A DNA stretch of 7,039 bases from assembly GCA_023132135.1 (NCBI GenBank), contig JAGLYR010000063.1:1-7039 (forward strand), written 5' to 3'. The stretch's first letter is position 1; each line of letters starts with the position of its first letter. The DNA is from Candidatus Eiseniibacteriota bacterium (GTDB lineage Bacteria; Arandabacterota; Arandabacteria; JAGLYR01). Both the position numbers and the translations under genes were made by a program. This document shows positions 6,964 through 7,039 of the stretch, one piece after another. The notes beneath the pieces are model-generated. The model was not told where the DNA came from. It saw only the letters and a program-made list of their open reading frames with translations, and did no database searches.

Positions 6964-6968
6964 CCTCC
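6964..6968 (-). promoter_or_regulatory. Ribosome-binding site of the small exported protein
   Basis: GGAGG on the minus strand, followed by the 5-base spacer CATAG and ATG at 6958, is the strongest Shine-Dalgarno match in the window. It begins only 3 bases past the upstream stop codon (6973-6971), so the two genes are probably translationally coupled. This site is the main reason to accept the small gene. Confidence 0.7.
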
Positions 6969-6970
6969 AG

Positions 6971-7039
6971 CTAGCTTATCGGCCGCAGGACATGCGTCTT
7001 TAGCATGGATTGAGGGCCCCGCGGGATGAACACGGTGTC
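6971..7039 (-). CDS. C-terminal 22 residues of an unidentified gene
   Basis: The minus strand is open from the window edge to a TAG at 6973-6971 and encodes 22 residues that include FIPRGPQS and KTHVLRPI. Third codon positions are mostly G or C. The short gap to the next ribosome site and start fits a gene end inside an operon. The fragment is too short to assign to a family, and one other frame is also open here, so the call rests on codon bias and spacing. Confidence 0.45.
   Translation of the reverse strand, partial: DTVFIPRGPQSMLKTHVLRPIS

Noticed and set aside
6578-7003. A 141-codon plus-strand open frame over the end of mltF and beyond
   Set aside because: It is out of frame with mltF, has Arg-rich shadow-like composition and no ribosome site; the minus strand has the better gene evidence.
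5146-7006. A near match GCGTCTTTNGCAT at 5146-5158 and 6994-7006, with TAAGCTAGCT at 5100-5109 and its reverse complement at 6969-6978
   Set aside because: I considered repeats flanking mltF as transfer marks. Matches this short, one with a mismatch, are expected several times by chance in 7 kb, the second set lies in coding DNA, and the spacings differ.

Overview
The window is about 7 kb of GC-rich bacterial DNA with GC-rich third codon positions, Shine-Dalgarno starts and closely packed genes. A periplasmic lytic transglycosylase and a signal-peptide-bearing M14 peptidase suggest a diderm (Gram-negative type) bacterium. Large secreted M14 carboxypeptidases of this kind are known from Gemmatimonadota, Acidobacteriota and related uncultured phyla. 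That is only a hint: nothing here fixes the taxon, and I do not recognise the genome.

Layout. Bases 1-911 (minus) hold the N-terminal part of a secreted zinc carboxypeptidase-like protein that runs off the left edge. Bases 912-1311 are a 400-base divergent intergenic region with a polypurine tract, four 7-bp repeat units and a perfect 7-bp GC stem-loop. Bases 1312-5069 (plus) hold a probable operon: an Icc-like metallophosphoesterase, quinolinate synthase NadA 14 bases downstream, and a YheS/YdiF-type ABC-F ATPase after an 81-base gap. Bases 5070-5231 are intergenic. Bases 5232-6710 (plus) hold an MltF-type lytic transglycosylase with a solute-binding domain followed by an SLT domain. At the right edge, on the minus strand, are the last 22 codons of an unknown gene (6971-7039) and a small probable exported protein (6659-6958). 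The small gene has a textbook ribosome-binding site, and its 3' end overlaps the 3' end of the transglycosylase gene tail to tail.

How the genes fit together. NadA makes the quinolinate precursor of NAD, the ABC-F protein probably acts on the ribosome, and the phosphoesterase has an unknown phosphate-ester substrate. They look like a housekeeping cluster and not a pathway. The transglycosylase and the M14 peptidase act outside the cytoplasm. I see no transposase, integrase, CRISPR array, tRNA, rRNA or phage gene. I found no convincing new multi-gene system. The items most worth a second look are the small overlapping exported protein, the heptamer repeats with the adjacent stem-loop, and the GNDD variant of the phosphoesterase.
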